From the NCBI RefSeq assembly GCF_032854445.1, contig NC_088300.1, positions 52,240,984 through 52,304,983 of the forward strand: a stretch of 64,000 nt of DNA, written 5' to 3'. The notes under the pieces are model-generated. The model was not told where the DNA came from, ran no database searches, and saw only the letters and a program-made list of their open reading frames with translations. The DNA comes from Liolophura sinensis. Lineage: Eukaryota > Mollusca > Polyplacophora > Chitonida > Chitonidae. Made by a program: the position numbers and the translations under genes. Positions 13,301 to 25,114 of the stretch are shown piece after piece (position 1 is the first letter of the stretch; each line of letters starts with the position of its first letter).

Positions 13301-16300
13301 ACAATTTCTCTTATCTCAAATTTTTAGCTCATCTAATGAACAGCATGTACATATCCTTACTTTTCAAAAATACAAAAAAAAAATAAAAAAACTGGGAGAG
13401 AAGTATTATTTTTTTCTCTCAGCTATACTAAAATTATGGTAGAGTATAAAAGCAAGAGGGCTCAGCACAAGCTACTTGTGGTCAAAAGGGCTGTCCATGA
13501 AGACAACTGACTGGCCCTGGTCTAATAAGGCCACAGTGATGAATCCATTTCTTGTCGAGTTAGCCAAGTCTTCCTTGGTTAGTCCAATAAAAGGTGAAAA
13601 TAACTGCTACTGTACTGTATAAGTGAAAAACTGAAACATTAATCAAGATTTACCTGAAATATTCTATCTTTATACTCTCCCATCTCACAGGCTTCACAAG
13701 TGCAGGTGAAATAGTACTGACCCTTCAATGCCTCTTGTCGCTCAGTCCTACACATTCTCTTGCAATGTGGACCTAAGCATAACAGCAACCATAAACAATG
13801 ATGCACAAGAGTCTGGCCATCGTACAGAAATCAGTTGATTATCTTAATGGCAGACTAAAATATGGCTCAGATTTACTATACATACACGCACAGTACCTTG
13901 AGGAATTTTTAACTAACATTCTAAGAAAATTACGCATGTGTCAATCTGAAGTCTGGGTGTAGATTCAAGAACAAAATATGAGATTTACTTACGATAAGAA
14001 TAAATATTTCTCCTCTCATTTTTAAACTCCCATTACTACACAACTGAATATCTATCCTCCCATTAACAGAGTCACAGTAACACTATGTTTTGTTGTTTAC
14101 AGAATCATGGTAAAACTAAGATCTGGCATCCGTTTTACAGAGTCACAGTAACATTCAACATGTTCTACCATTTGTAGTGATTCATGATAAACTGTAGACT
14201 TACCATAACAATTAAATATCTCTCTTCCTTTAGGAACAGCTTTCACAGACCGAACCACCAGAGTGTCTCTATGGAAACTAAACAACACTTAATAGACTAT
14301 TAAACTGTGTAAAATAAATGACAACATTACATACAACTGTGCAGTATTCAGCTGCTATTAATCCATCAAGGCTTTTATTGAGATCTCCTCAATTAGATAT
14401 ACTGTAATTCTTCAACCTTTTCCCATTTTTGCAAGTTGTTTATTCAAGCATATTCTGAAGGCATTATTCGCTCTTGACTGATAAAACTGTGAAGTCTGAA
14501 ACTGGCCAATCTATCTCAAAAATCAAATTAAAAATGTGCATAAATTGCACTGAAAGTTGCTCTTTCATCACGAACAGATTCAGGAATGAGGGTACATACA
14601 CTTGTTGGTTGTAAGTTTGACCTCACCAGTACATGTAAGTTTCTGTATTTTAACTCATTGTGCAATTAAGCTTAAGACAGTTCACATATCAAATTTATAA
14701 AATAGACTAACCTGGATATAATGGTAGGGTCACATTACCTGTGCCCCTCAAGACTAACCTGCCTATGATGCTGGGGTCAAATTACCCATGGCCCTCTAGA
14801 CTAACCTGGATATGATAGTTGGGTCACATGAATGATTCATCAGACTGGCTGTAGGGTAGATTGCCGTGGCAACCCGCACCTGGGTGTGGGCCTCCACGCT
14901 GTCACTGTTGCTGACTTCCGAGGCTTGCAGTTCAGTTATGGCATGAGCATTACACACAAGCTGCTGGATGTGACGCAACAGCAAGCCGCTGATGAAGTCG
15001 AATTCCTCTCCGGTGATACCATTCTCTAGCCTCTTTTTCACCATACAGTTTACTTTATCCCGTTTGGGCAAAGGGGCATCAGGTGATTTTGAACTGTCTT
15101 CCCGATCATCAACAGTCTGAGGTTGAATTTCCACGAATTTACTTTTGAGCAGAATTTCTGCTAATAAAGCAGCCGTCTGAAACACAAAATATGCTGGCAT
15201 ATTATCCATAATATAAGGTGACAACTAGAAAATTTGATTATGTATCAATGGCCATTTTCACAGATCATATTTTTGGCCACATTTCCGTAAGAGCTCTTGT
15301 CCAGGTTTTTGAGTAATTGTGCGATTATCACAACCCTTGCTAAATACCATGAGTACAGTCAGCTCACTGTAATTCATTCTCCTGAGATTTTGTCAGGTTT
15401 GTCCTACTAGCACACCTAGACTTCGTTTCAGGAGTGTGTTAGGTGTGAGAGTGTGATAGCACACATCAAAATCAAATGCCTGGAAAGTTGTCTAGAGCTT
15501 ATAATGCTAAAGGCAACATGATTTTTTGAAAATAAACTGAGATTATTGAAGTTCTGAGAAAGCAGGCACAGGTGCTCTAATTTTTGACCAGGTAATGCCT
15601 GACCTCTTCATTTGGAGGAAGCATTTGTATGTTATACCAAGGCAAACCCGAACACTACAGACACAGTCAATGAGGTTAATGAAGAAGTATTTCTCATTCA
15701 GAACCTTAACGCAATTCAAGGGATAAAGGAGAAGTCAAATTTTGCTGTTGTTCAAACATTTTCTTTAATTAAGTGTTGTCCTAATGAACAGTGGATACAT
15801 GTTTCAAACCACAGCTGCAGCAGACAATATGCGGAACAGTGAGCCATTAGCTTCTCTTACTTTATCTGATTTGGGTATTGCATTGTACTTACAAATTTTT
15901 CACTTGTACAAAGAAATTCAGGTTTTTGACTGTAAAAAATTGTACACTGTAATTCTTCAACCTTTTTGCATATTTGCAAGGTGTTTATTTAGGCATATTC
16001 TGATGGCATTAGCCTGTGTAAACCGTTAAAGCCCTGAAATAGCCAATCCAACCAGTGTAGTTTTTTCTCCAAAATTAAATGAAAAATGTGCATATATTGC
16101 ACTGAAAGTTGCTCTTTCATATGCGAAAAAGTTAAGGAATTAAGGTAGTCTCCGAGTAAACCATCACTGTCCATCCATATACCAGGCAAACTTCCAGACT
16201 TAAAGCTGCTGCGAGCAGTGTCACATCTATATTAAACATCTTGTAGAAATATTTATTTATTGATTAGTGTTTTACGCAGTACTCAAGAATACTTCACTCA

Positions 16301-19300
16301 TTGTGTAGAAATACAGTAAAGGTACAAATTCATGACAAAAACATGCTGTTTATGTCCAGCAGAGCAGCTCCCTACCAGTGTATACTGGAGCAGGTCATCA
16401 GTAACCATGTCATCTGTGTGAGGCATGAGGTGAAAGACTGACCAATAGTCTGTATCATACAAGCCTGCCTTATTTACACCATCTATCCCCTGCTGAGGGC
16501 CATCAAGGGCAGACAACTGTGCACGTAGGTCTGGAATAGATTAACATCACAAAGAACATTTTTTGTGGGCAACTTGTTTCCCACTGCTGGGTATAAATAT
16601 CTGCCAAAATATATTTCTAACTAAGTGGAATTTTATGCCACTATTTAAACTGACACACTATCCATGTATGTACAACATAAATGGACAGAGAATGCACATT
16701 GTAATGTGAAATTTAAAAAAAAAAATACATACAAACTTCTGCATTAACATGTTTTCTTCGTAGCCCCAATGTCAGTAACACTTCACCTGATCTAACCATC
16801 AGGTGAAATCACACAACATATCAGACATACCTCTGACTGACTGTAGATTTGTTGTCAGGACAACTCTGACACTCAGGTGAGCGATACCCACCTGAAAACA
16901 ATAACAAAAACAAAGGTGCAAAATTAGGGACATCCCACACAATGTTAATATATTGACTATATTTAGTTAAATGCATCAGAGAAATACACAGCAGTTCACT
17001 ATGACTATAACAATGAAAAAGTTACCTGAAAGGGTGTAATTCAAGTCCAACCAAAAAAAAATTGCTGGTGTTTACAATTTTCTATCAGTTTTCCTCCATA
17101 ATTATACCCTGTCCTGGACAGTTCTAGAATAAAAATGGTATGAACTGAATATTGATTGGAAACCAACATCACAGATTCAAAACCACAAGTAATATACTGG
17201 TAGCTGCACCTAGTTATGACCATCTAACAGGTTTTATGGCCGAAACAGCTGTTATGAGATGTGTACTCACAGAGTGTAATATATCAAGGTAAAGGCACTC
17301 ATATTGATGATAGACACTCCAGGCAGCTTCCCGACATTGGGGGCTACAGAAATGCACTTTTGTGCACTGACAACACCTGAAACATAGGAAATATATGCTG
17401 TTATCTTTCTGTCCTGTTTTTCTTTCCTTTTTTTTTTTTTAAAAACAATATTTAAGGGTTTATAACAAAAATGTCAAATATAATACAATATAATACAAGA
17501 GATGCCCACATTAAAACTTTAATAGGCTGCTATGAAAATCATTTTACAATAAATAAATTCTTAGGAAATGACTCTGCATTCATAATAGGCATTACTAAAA
17601 ATGTAAATAATGTGTTTGGGATTCCCTCCATCTAGGTGTATAAGCTGATGACCTATCTCTTACGGGTAGGTGTTTGACAGCTTGATGAAGCAGTGGTGAC
17701 AGTGAGTGTTATAGTGGTCAGGCAATAGGACAGCAGCATATGGTCTCTCCACTATCAGAGTATCTCCTTCTGATATATCACGCTCTGCCTAAACAGAAAA
17801 ACAAGTTATTGGCATACGTATCAGACCAGACAAGACTTCAAATTTTTCTCATCTACCTGGCTTGGTACAGTGTCATGGTCCTGTGTAGGCTCTACCAAGT
17901 TTAATGATGATCCATGCCATGTAACAGTAAGCAAAATAAGTATGATATGAACACCAATTAAACAAGTAAATAATAAATATCAACAGTCATAAGAAATACA
18001 AGTATCACTGTAACTAGTATAATCCCAAACAAGCCAGAAAAGGTTATGACAGGATAGTGATAAAAATGCAAATGTGTAATCAATGCTCTAGCAGATCCTG
18101 CTGATGTCACAGTAAGAGGTCATACCTTAAATGACCAATCTCACCATCAGCCTAATCAACAATATATATGATTCCTGAATATAGTCTTTAAGTAGTGAAA
18201 TTAAATTTAATTAGTGAAAAAAGTTTGCTACAACTCACCACTAAATGTCGCCCTTTTGTTGAACTGTACTGCAAACTGACAGCTGCAGATGCCTTAGGGA
18301 GGACAGAGCTGGTGCCATAGCTAACACCAGGGGCAGACAACTCTGGAATGTCACCTGTGACACATGGAACATCTTCACAGCTTTGAAGGATAGAAAGAAA
18401 GATGAAACAAAAATAATACATTGAGACAGCTTTAAGAGGAAGTACATAAAATAAGTTTCTTTGTTACATGTAATTATATCTCTTCAAAAAAATGTCAAAT
18501 ATGGATCATACTGTTAAAATCAGGCTTTCTTTTGCTTCCAGTGAAATGACTCTACCGGCCACAACATCAGCAGATTATTTGCTTTCCAAACATGTTGTGA
18601 TGTAACACCATTTCACAAGACCAATCAGAAGTGGTCATGTCATGAAATGAGAGTATTATGTAAATCACTACATTTCACAGATCTATCTATGTATTTCATA
18701 TGGCAAAAACATTTCAACTAACCTTTCAGTCTTCAAAAGCCATTCATCAATTTCTCCTTTTAAATGAAATGGAAATCAGAATTTTATTTCTTTTAATGTA
18801 GGGCCTAAAGAATAAAATACTTGATGGACTGTGAAAAGCACAGATATATTTGAACATCAAAATATCTATGATAGATAAGCAGGATAGTGTAAACATCCTT
18901 TAGTTTAGCATACAGATTTACCATGTATAACACATGTTTCCTTGTGACTTTTGCTTAAAGCATTTTGACATTCTCAATACTTTCATGTCATCAGAAGAAG
19001 GAACGTATTTCAACATTTATACATACTTTAATTTTTCAACTTTTTCAAACGCCTCTGCTACCAATAATTTGAGACATTCTGAGAGAACTATGGGGTGCAG
19101 AGAAATAATTTGCTTGGTTTTATGCAGCTTGCATCTTTAATGACACACACAAACCATTTTTAGCACCATTTTCATAATAATCGTGAACATAGCTTCCACT
19201 GAAAAAATGTCCTTTAGCGGTTGAAAAGATTGAAGATTGACAGTTGATAGTGTGAAAGCTATAAACGAAGTATCACTTAACCCTACCTCAAGGAATTTAA

Positions 19301-22300
19301 CAGCAAGCACATCAAAAAGGTGCACATATCCAAAGTAGGTTTGTGTACTACAATCATATAATTAACTTGACATTCAAAACTGACTGATTGACTGATTGAT
19401 TGGGGTTTAACAATGTGTTTCAGAGTTTTTCTCTTATATAAGGGTTGTCTGACAGGTTTAACTGGTGGAGGAAATCAGAGTGCCTGGAATAAACCACTGA
19501 CCTATGTCAGGTATAATCTGGCAAACTGATATTTGGGATAAAAAGTAGCACTTGTACTTGGACAATACCTTTCCTCTTCAGATCAGCATCTGTCTGTGAA
19601 TTCAGGCCTTTCAAAGCTTGCAGAAATTCTGTAACAACAAACAGCAAAACATCAGCCATGGGAAAAGTACTTGTCATTTGCACTTGATATAAAGTATACA
19701 CTTTCTTGCAGTGTACTTCAAAACACAACTTTAAACTTAGAATCCATTAGCAAGGCTACCAAAGAGCTCGCCTGTATGAGACACATGAGTGCAAAACATC
19801 AGCTAAATACATCAAGACCTGAAATCATGAATTTGGTAATTTATGTTGATTAATACGTTCACAGAGCATCAGCGATGGAACATCTCCCTGGCGAAACCGA
19901 CAACTATCAGCAGGTTTCTGGCAGACCTTCCGTTGAGGAAGCCAGCCTGAGGTGGACTTGAACTCACAGCAACCACATTGGTGAGACGCTAGCACGCTAA
20001 CCAACTGAGCTATGGAGGACCCCCAGGTGTCACTGTGCTTTATATGCATGTAAAAATTCAGCTCAATACATACAATACTTCAGCCCCTGACTAATGTTTA
20101 TGTCCACTGAAAGACCGTTCAAAGTATCTTAAACCGGCATTAAATGTTTTTTTAGATTTTTTTCAATCCAATAAAAGTTTTGTGAAATTTAGTCTTGTCA
20201 TAGCTTCAGTACGTCTTCATTATTGACAGCAAGGTGATGTCAAGTTTACTCTAGCTCTCTAGCGTCGAAGGCATTTCCCGTATAATTGTCTAAGCAGTCA
20301 CCTATGGCAGATTACAGCTGTGGACTTCAACGACGAACGACAAAAAAGGATCCGTATCATCTGAACAGCTTGTCTAAGTAGACCTAAGGTCTATTGGGGA
20401 AATGAATGTGGTTTGGGCCGAGACAATATACTGGTGTCTGACATAACTTGTGATAACATCCTTGAACATTACACAGCTGGTAAATCAACTTAGTTTATGT
20501 CTGTGGTGGTGCTTCAATGATACACACCTGTCCCACAACACTGGGTGAAATGGCCCCTAAGCTACATGTAAATAAATCATTGTAAACGATCTCAAAAATG
20601 ATGTCTTACACAGTAATTCTGTGTTATAATATGTCATTTAATGGAGTGAATGGGTAAAGACTACGTGACAGCTTAATCTGATAAGAACGTCTTTGATTGG
20701 ATAAAATTCTCAAGATGGCTGCCTGATTCAAACCAGTCATTTGTGCAGTATTGTCATTTTGTTCTACATGTTATTCAGTGAATGTTAAAATAACAAAGTA
20801 TGATACTTTTTAGAAAGACTGACTGCTTTCTATTGAAATATGTTTTAGCCAGGTGTTGTCTTGTCCTTTAACCATGATTCTAATACACAATACACTAAGT
20901 CAGGAATTTAGTAATTTACAGACATGTATTTAATATGACACACCGAATCAATAATGGAATATCCCCCTCATGCCATTGTGCTCTACACATGAGCAAACTG
21001 TAAGCTCAATGCATGCAGTACTTTTTGAGATACCAGCCCCAACATTTTGATTAACATTGATTTAACATGTAATCCACTATGTCAGGTAAATTTATGATGG
21101 CATGTACCTGACCCTACTAACACTAGCTATGAGGTCAGCTTTTAAATCAACACCAATGACAACCCATTAAGCATCCTGAATACATAGTTTGACTGCAGCA
21201 AATCATGCAACATACAACATCAACTATTAAAGCAGTTAATCATTTCATCAGTAAGCATTCATTATCCACTTTAGTCAGGACAATATCAACTTTGCTATGG
21301 CCTTTTCTATGGGTTTGCTCAGGATTTCTCTACACTGTCACAGACTACTTTAATACTATACTTGTATCAAGTACTGGTACGACACAAGTCATAGCTAACT
21401 TGATTTGAAAATAACTTACTTTCCCTTGCACATTTTATTTTGCCAAGTCTGTAGAGACACTGTCCCCATCGCTGATAGAGTTTATACTGAGTGTTTTCTG
21501 GAAATCCACATTTCAGGGCCACTTCTACATCGCAGATACAATCCTGTAGAACAACCAAAATCTCACAATGATGTGTTTCTGCCATTACATAAGAACAAAC
21601 CCAAGAAGTCTGTAATATGATTAGAAATCACAATTAGCTTTTTCAATGTTTGCTAAATTGAATTTACTATGAAGTTAACTAAGAAAATATGGCATCCTTT
21701 ACACTGCAGATGCCATCATAAAGAATACAAATCTATCAAATATTGAAATATTTCAGAACACCTAAAGAGGTTAGCCTGATGAAAGACTCTCTTTGTAAAA
21801 TAACTATGAAGAATGGTCACTAACTGTATATCTGTCCAGGTGGTAGAAAACAGCTGACCTGTTCCCATACCCCAAGGCCAGCTCTGTGTGGGGACCCTCT
21901 GGGGAGTGGAGGATGCTCTGAAATATGAATAATTTAGAAAAATGTCCAGTAGATGTAGATGTCGTTTATCTAAGAACCCTAATATCACTACACTTGTAAG
22001 TTTTCTGCCATTGAGAATTAATATTCTGGCAGTTACAATGCTCAAAATGAACATTTCTTGAAATGTTTCTTACAACAATTTAGAACCTGAGTGTGTATTA
22101 TAAGACTATTGACTAAACTAAAATCAAAGGCACTGGTGCCTGAAATGAATGTCTTAAGTTTACTATATAAGAGAGGACAATCCTCTCAAAAAAGAAACAG
22201 TTACATTTCGCCATACTGCCCATGAAGACATGTAGCTCTCAAAACTTCTGGCCATTTTTCAAAAAACTTTTTGTGAAAATATGGCATATTCAGCCATATT

Positions 22301-23125
22301 ATTGATAATGTGGTGTAAATCTACACACATATAAATCTGTAACAATTTATACAAGGTTGGCTTGACTTTTGGGCCATATTACCATGGTTACAGTTATAAC
22401 TTTCACATTACCCTTGTATAAAGGTCAAGTGCCTTCTTAAAACTCTTCTTTTGGAAATGTTTGTTGCCCTCATTTCTCAGACATTTTGCTTTTTCTGCAG
22501 ATTTCATCTGTACATCACTGCAATTGTCAAGGTAAGCCTGGAGCCAATCAACTGATCTGGGTGAAAAGAGTGAAAATCAGAAATTCAGATACGATGTAAT
22601 CTCAGTCATGAATGCAGGACTGCTAATCTGTGTTTCAAAATTACAGTTTGGAACTGCATGAGATCCCATATGACATGGTTCTGACTTGACCCTGGATCAT
22701 ATTGCCAAATGTCCCATAGCTCAGAGAAAACTATACCTACCTCTCCATGACATTGTATAAAGCTGAAGTTGGAAGTGTATAGTACTGTAGTTAGGCACTG
22801 CCTCGTATTCACGACACAGCAAAATGGCTGCTGCTTCAGTAATGACTGTGGGTCTGAGAGGTAAGAGCCAAAGTTAAATGTTCTCCAATCTAATCGGAAA
22901 CTGGACCATCCATGGCTCCATATAAATACAGTTTACTATCTCGAGCCACATTTCCTTGACGATATTTCCTTTCAATTACCTTAGCAATTGTTTCCGAGTC
23001 ACAAATTTAATACGTTGTACATCATTAGAGCATTTTGAAAATGTAGCCAAGTCTCCATTTTCTGCTGCAGCATGCCAGATTTTGTCAATAGCATCTTGCC
23101 AGTTTCCAAGTTGTGTGTTGCACAT
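10314..23125 (-). CDS. SMYD4: SMYD4-type SET/MYND protein, complete, 16 exons
   Basis: Spliced gene of 2253 coding bases (750 residues; human SMYD4, from memory, is about 800). SET/MYND family, where members methylate lysines; I claim no substrate here. Exons, 5' to 3': 22980-23125, 22412-22556, 21825-21917, 21420-21543, 19569-19628, 18239-18372, 17664-17788, 17271-17376, 16831-16891, 16376-16530, 14806-15176, 14204-14277, 13654-13772, 12785-12953, 11045-11158, 10314-10570. All junctions are GT-AG and all phases join. Domains: TPR-like helices at about 49-165 (AEKAKCLRNEGNKHF); MYND zinc ligands C264, C267, C277, C280, C286, C290, H299, C303; SET core NHSC at 497-500; GREIFNCYG at 524-532; post-SET cysteines 555, 557, 560; C-terminal TPR-like repeats (SVEVGNELSKLAGIFFN). 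The start follows ACC. The acceptors of exons 6 and 14 were chosen by frame and are the least certain borders. Confidence 0.9.
10645..10735 (-). repeat. SINE family A, partial copy
   Basis: The inverted tail (TTTATTTGTTTATCTGATTGGTG) is followed by the TACTCCAGAATATTTC and CGATCTGCACGTTGCTGACAG blocks of the SINE body. It lies in the last SMYD4 intron; the tRNA head is missing. Confidence 0.75.
11220..11845 (+). mobile_element. Dispersed element family C, copy 1 (short)
   Basis: Begins TTTAAAGGGAC and is collinear with 47488-48951: CTGCATAAAGT, TTACCTCCCCTTGT, CATTGTGGGAATCT, TTTAGTTAGGAGTC occur in both, in order. The second copy ends in GTCCCTTTAA, the inverse of this start, so the family has short inverted termini TTAAAGGGAC, as in non-autonomous DNA transposons. 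This copy is internally shorter and its right end has decayed. It sits in SMYD4 intron 14, about 60 bp upstream of exon 15. Confidence 0.6.
12139..12383 (-). repeat. SINE family A, near-complete copy
   Basis: Read on the minus strand it has a tRNA-derived head with A-box TGGCTCAGTTGG and B-box-like GAGTTCAAGTCC, a body containing GGTCGTGGGTTTCCCCCCAG and AGTGAAATATTCTTGAGTA, and the CACCAATCAAATAAATA tail. It lies in SMYD4 intron 14. Similar heads, bodies or tails recur at least eleven times in the window. Confidence 0.9.
14399..14592 (+). repeat. Dispersed repeat family E, copy 1
   Basis: Starts ACTGTAATTCTTCAACCTTT and contains AAAAATGTGCATA(A)ATTGC and ACTGAAAGTTGCTCTTTCAT. The same order recurs in the same orientation at 15946-16147. 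It lies in the SMYD4 intron 3' of the SET-core exon. Confidence 0.8.
15946..16147 (+). repeat. Dispersed repeat family E, copy 2
   Basis: Second copy of the 14399-14592 unit, including CACTGTAATTCTTCAACC, GCATATTCTGATGGCATTA and CTGAAAGTTGCTCTTTCATA. It lies 5' of the SMYD4 SET-core exon, so the two copies bracket that exon as direct repeats. Confidence 0.8.
16250..16300 (-). repeat. SINE family A, 3' fragment
   Basis: Inverted tail plus GTGTTTTACGCAGTACTCAAG and TACTTCACTCA, matching the last ~50 bp of the SINE. Confidence 0.75.
19025..19245 (+). repeat. Dispersed repeat family D, copy 2
   Basis: Collinear with 1800-2020, same orientation and same inverted ends (TTTCAACTTTTTCAAACG at the left, GCGGTTGAAAAGATTGAAG at the right). 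In a SMYD4 intron. Confidence 0.6.
19380..19500 (-). repeat. SINE-like family B, partial copy
   Basis: Contains ACTGATTGATTGGGGTTTA, TGGTGGAGGAAATCAGAGTG and CCACTGACCTATGTCAGG, sharing the GTGGAGGAAA(C/T)CAGAG block with 9870-10065. Confidence 0.45.
19745..19885 (+). repeat. Dispersed repeat family F, left part of copy 1
   Basis: CAAGGCTACCAAAGAGCTCGC, GAATTTGGTAATTTA and CATCAGCGATGGAA match the left part of 37912-38320. A family A SINE head follows directly. The right part of the family reappears at 20885-21110, so this copy appears to have been split by later insertions. Confidence 0.55.
19886..20024 (-). repeat. SINE family A, 5'-containing copy
   Basis: Minus-strand head TAGCTCAGTTGGTTAGCG and GTGAGTTCAAGTCCACCTC, then body. 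It breaks off before the tail and abuts family F sequence. Confidence 0.8.
20885..21110 (+). repeat. Dispersed repeat family F, right part of copy 1
   Basis: Shares AGTCAGGAATTTAGTAATTTA, GCTCTACACATGAGCAA and ACATTTTGATTAACATTG with 38145-38320. Confidence 0.55.
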
Positions 23126-23190
23126 GGTCGCTTCCCTTACGGCAAGATATGAGTAAACTCGCACATTGTCGGATGCTACGTGACATTTTA

Positions 23191-23202
23191 TTTGGCGGGA
23201 AA
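23191..23202. promoter_or_regulatory. E2F-type site upstream of SMYD4
   Basis: TTTGGCGGGAAA, a textbook E2F consensus, lies about 66 bp upstream of the SMYD4 ATG. The match is visible in the sequence; that it is used is inference. Confidence 0.5.
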
Positions 23203-23295
23203 TTGAAATTTGCTGAACACGTATTTCACGTACATTTATACTTATACTATAACCATGTTGCAACATGAACACCAGTCTGTTTTATTAGCTTGAGT

Positions 23296-23357
23296 TGCCG
23301 CCGTCGTATAAGTGAAATAATCTAGAGTAAGACGTAAAACACCAATCAAATATAAAT
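23296..23357 (+). repeat. SINE family A, 3' fragment
   Basis: GCCGCCGTCGTATAAGTGAAA, then GACGTAAAACACCAATCAAAT. The copy lies about 170 bp upstream of the SMYD4 ATG, just outside the E2F-like site. Confidence 0.8.
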
Positions 23358-23911
23358 TAGCCTTAGCATATAGGGTGCTGTACACGTTAGGCTATTTATT
23401 ACAAATTCCTTTTTAAAGCACTAAAAATCATTTTCAAAGCCTTTAAAATTTTTTTCAGATCTTTTAAAATCATTTTAAAACTTTTGAAGATAGTTTATAT
23501 TTAACTGGAAATTATTTTTTAAAATTTTATCAACGCGACTTATTGGTATAGTGCGGAAAGTACCGAGAAGAATTTACTGAGATTTAAATCGGGAATTGAG
23601 ATCGTTATCTATACACGACACCCTATAGTCTATTTCCTTTCTTACTTGATGGCAGAGGTCCTTATTATAAACAGTGGTTATTAAACTCTAAGGCCAAAAG
23701 CGAGAGTCATGAAAGGCTCTAGATCTACCTGAAGTGGAAGGGATTCGAAGTGTCTTCATAAAACCTTCGTGTATTTAACGCTGTGTAAACACTCTCTATG
23801 GGTAACAGTCTGTATTTTCGCAACCTCAGATCAGGTGCAGCATATCTAAGACTTCAACAAATTTAAACAAAAAAAAAAAAGCTTTGTACAATGGGCTCCA
23901 CTTTATTACTT

Positions 23912-23912
23912 G

Positions 23913-23952
<40 letters not shown>

Positions 23953-23961
23953 ATATATATA
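23912..23961. repeat. Compound TA/TG/TA microsatellite
   Basis: TA run, then about ten TG units, then TA again. Directly visible. Confidence 0.9.
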
Positions 23962-24594
23962 ACTTCGGCTGACACTCCATGCATGTATATAGAGACCATA
24001 TACTGGTACTATAATTCCGGTATATCCAACGAAGTTTCCCTGTATCTGCATGCAGCTATGTTCATTTAAAAAGTGAGTAAGTTGGATCATCCTTTCTGGT
24101 AGAAAACGTTGGGGACTCGGCGTACATTTAAACCCATTACAAATTTTTCTTCAAAGACCAAATATATTGACCTATGTGGGAATGAGACGGATTTCAGACA
24201 TCTTAATACCAAAAACTCTTTTGTATAACATGCAGTATAAACTAACATCATGCCAATCCAGCGGTATGAATGGAAGGTTGTAGGCTATATGGCCATAACC
24301 TCTTTATATATTATGTCAGCCACAAAAATGTAACAGGTATGCACGCATGTCTCTGAAGTTATGTATTAATATACAAAATAGCAAGTGTGAGTTAGAATCT
24401 ACCGTAATACCTGTAGTATTAAGGTAAATACTCATAAATACAGATAAAACATTTAACGTTGAATTCAGATCCAATATACCCCTACCCCGCCCACACACAC
24501 CCTCCTCTCCCCACACACGCACACACACTCCAGGCCAAGCTTTGTAAACATTTCATTTCGATGTACATTATATATACAAGTTATATAATACGCC

Positions 24595-25026
24595 CTATGA
24601 GGATTCTAGTAAAATCTGACTTCTCGTCATTCTAACTCGTCTCAACTGACGGATCCGCCACAGTCTTTCCTGTACGCTATTCTTTCGACAAAACATACAT
24701 TGTAAGTTCCGATCGCCAGCTTTGTCCGAGATTAATTGATCCTTCTCATCAGGAGTGACGTAATCACTGACGTCAGAGGTAAAACCGTCGTCAGAATCAC
24801 TTTCGTTTGCTGTGTTTTCGTCAACCTTTGGTTGACCGCACATTTCTTCCGGATGCTCTTCCGGACGGATGTCAAACTGTGTCGCAAGGTACACGTGCGA
24901 TTCTCTCCGCTTTACTATTCGCCTTCTGCGTCGCCTCATTATGGAAAGCGATCTATTTTGAATACTATTCATCCTCAGGACCTCAAAGCGACCAATCATT
25001 TCGGCCGTCACTTTACTTTCCTCCAT
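24595..25026 (-). CDS. Intronless 143-residue protein, IER2/IER5-like N-terminus (tentative)
   Basis: Single-exon ORF starting MEESKVTAEMIGRF and ending TAG. It has a basic cluster (IMRRRRRRIVKRR, about residues 29-41), then SHVYLATQFD, an acidic Ser/Asp-rich centre (NESDSDDGFTSDVSD) and a basic C-terminus (LWRIRQLRRVRMTR) that could be a nuclear signal. The first ~45 residues resemble by eye the IER2/IER5 N-terminus (ME..., ...V.KL.NS..R..., ...RHVYL). Those family members are intronless immediate-early nuclear regulators, which fits the lack of introns here and the TATA box upstream. The expected IER C-terminal motif is not seen. An upstream in-frame GTG at 25051-25053 is not a credible start. 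Open frame, nuclear-protein-like composition and promoter make a real gene likely; the family call is weak. Confidence 0.5.
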   Translation of the reverse strand: MEESKVTAEMIGRFEVLRMNSIQNRSLSIMRRRRRRIVKRRESHVYLATQFDIRPEEHPEEMCGQPKVDENTANESDSDDGFTSDVSDYVTPDEKDQLISDKAGDRNLQCMFCRKNSVQERLWRIRQLRRVRMTRSQILLESS

Positions 25027-25104
25027 TTCGAGATGCTGATTTTCATGCGACACTAAGGCCAGGATTATTCCTTGTGGTCCAATACGCTGTCATGAATAGA
25101 TCTA

Positions 25105-25114
25105 CCTTTATATA
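25105..25114 (-). promoter_or_regulatory. TATA box of the IER-like gene
   Basis: TATATAAAGG on the minus strand, about 80 bp before the ATG, giving a predicted 5' UTR near 50 bp. A CArG-like CCTAAAACGG (one mismatch to CC(A/T)6GG) lies about 40 bp further upstream at 25154-25163, where an SRF site would be expected for an immediate-early gene. Confidence 0.5.

Larger units (their letters stand above)
23203..24594. other. Spacer between SMYD4 and the IER-like ORF
   Basis: No exon seen. Holds a SINE tail (23296-23357), a run of AAAATCATTTT-like repeats at 23420-23530, an A run at 23869-23880 and a compound TA/TG microsatellite (23912-23961). Confidence 0.5.

Noticed and set aside
18241-18447. 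Alternative frame for SMYD4 exon 6 (acceptor at TTCAAAG)
   Set aside because: It would read AVKMFHVSQV and lose the frame that leads to SLQYSSTKGRHLV and AERDISEGD. The acceptor eight bases further in keeps phase with both neighbours.
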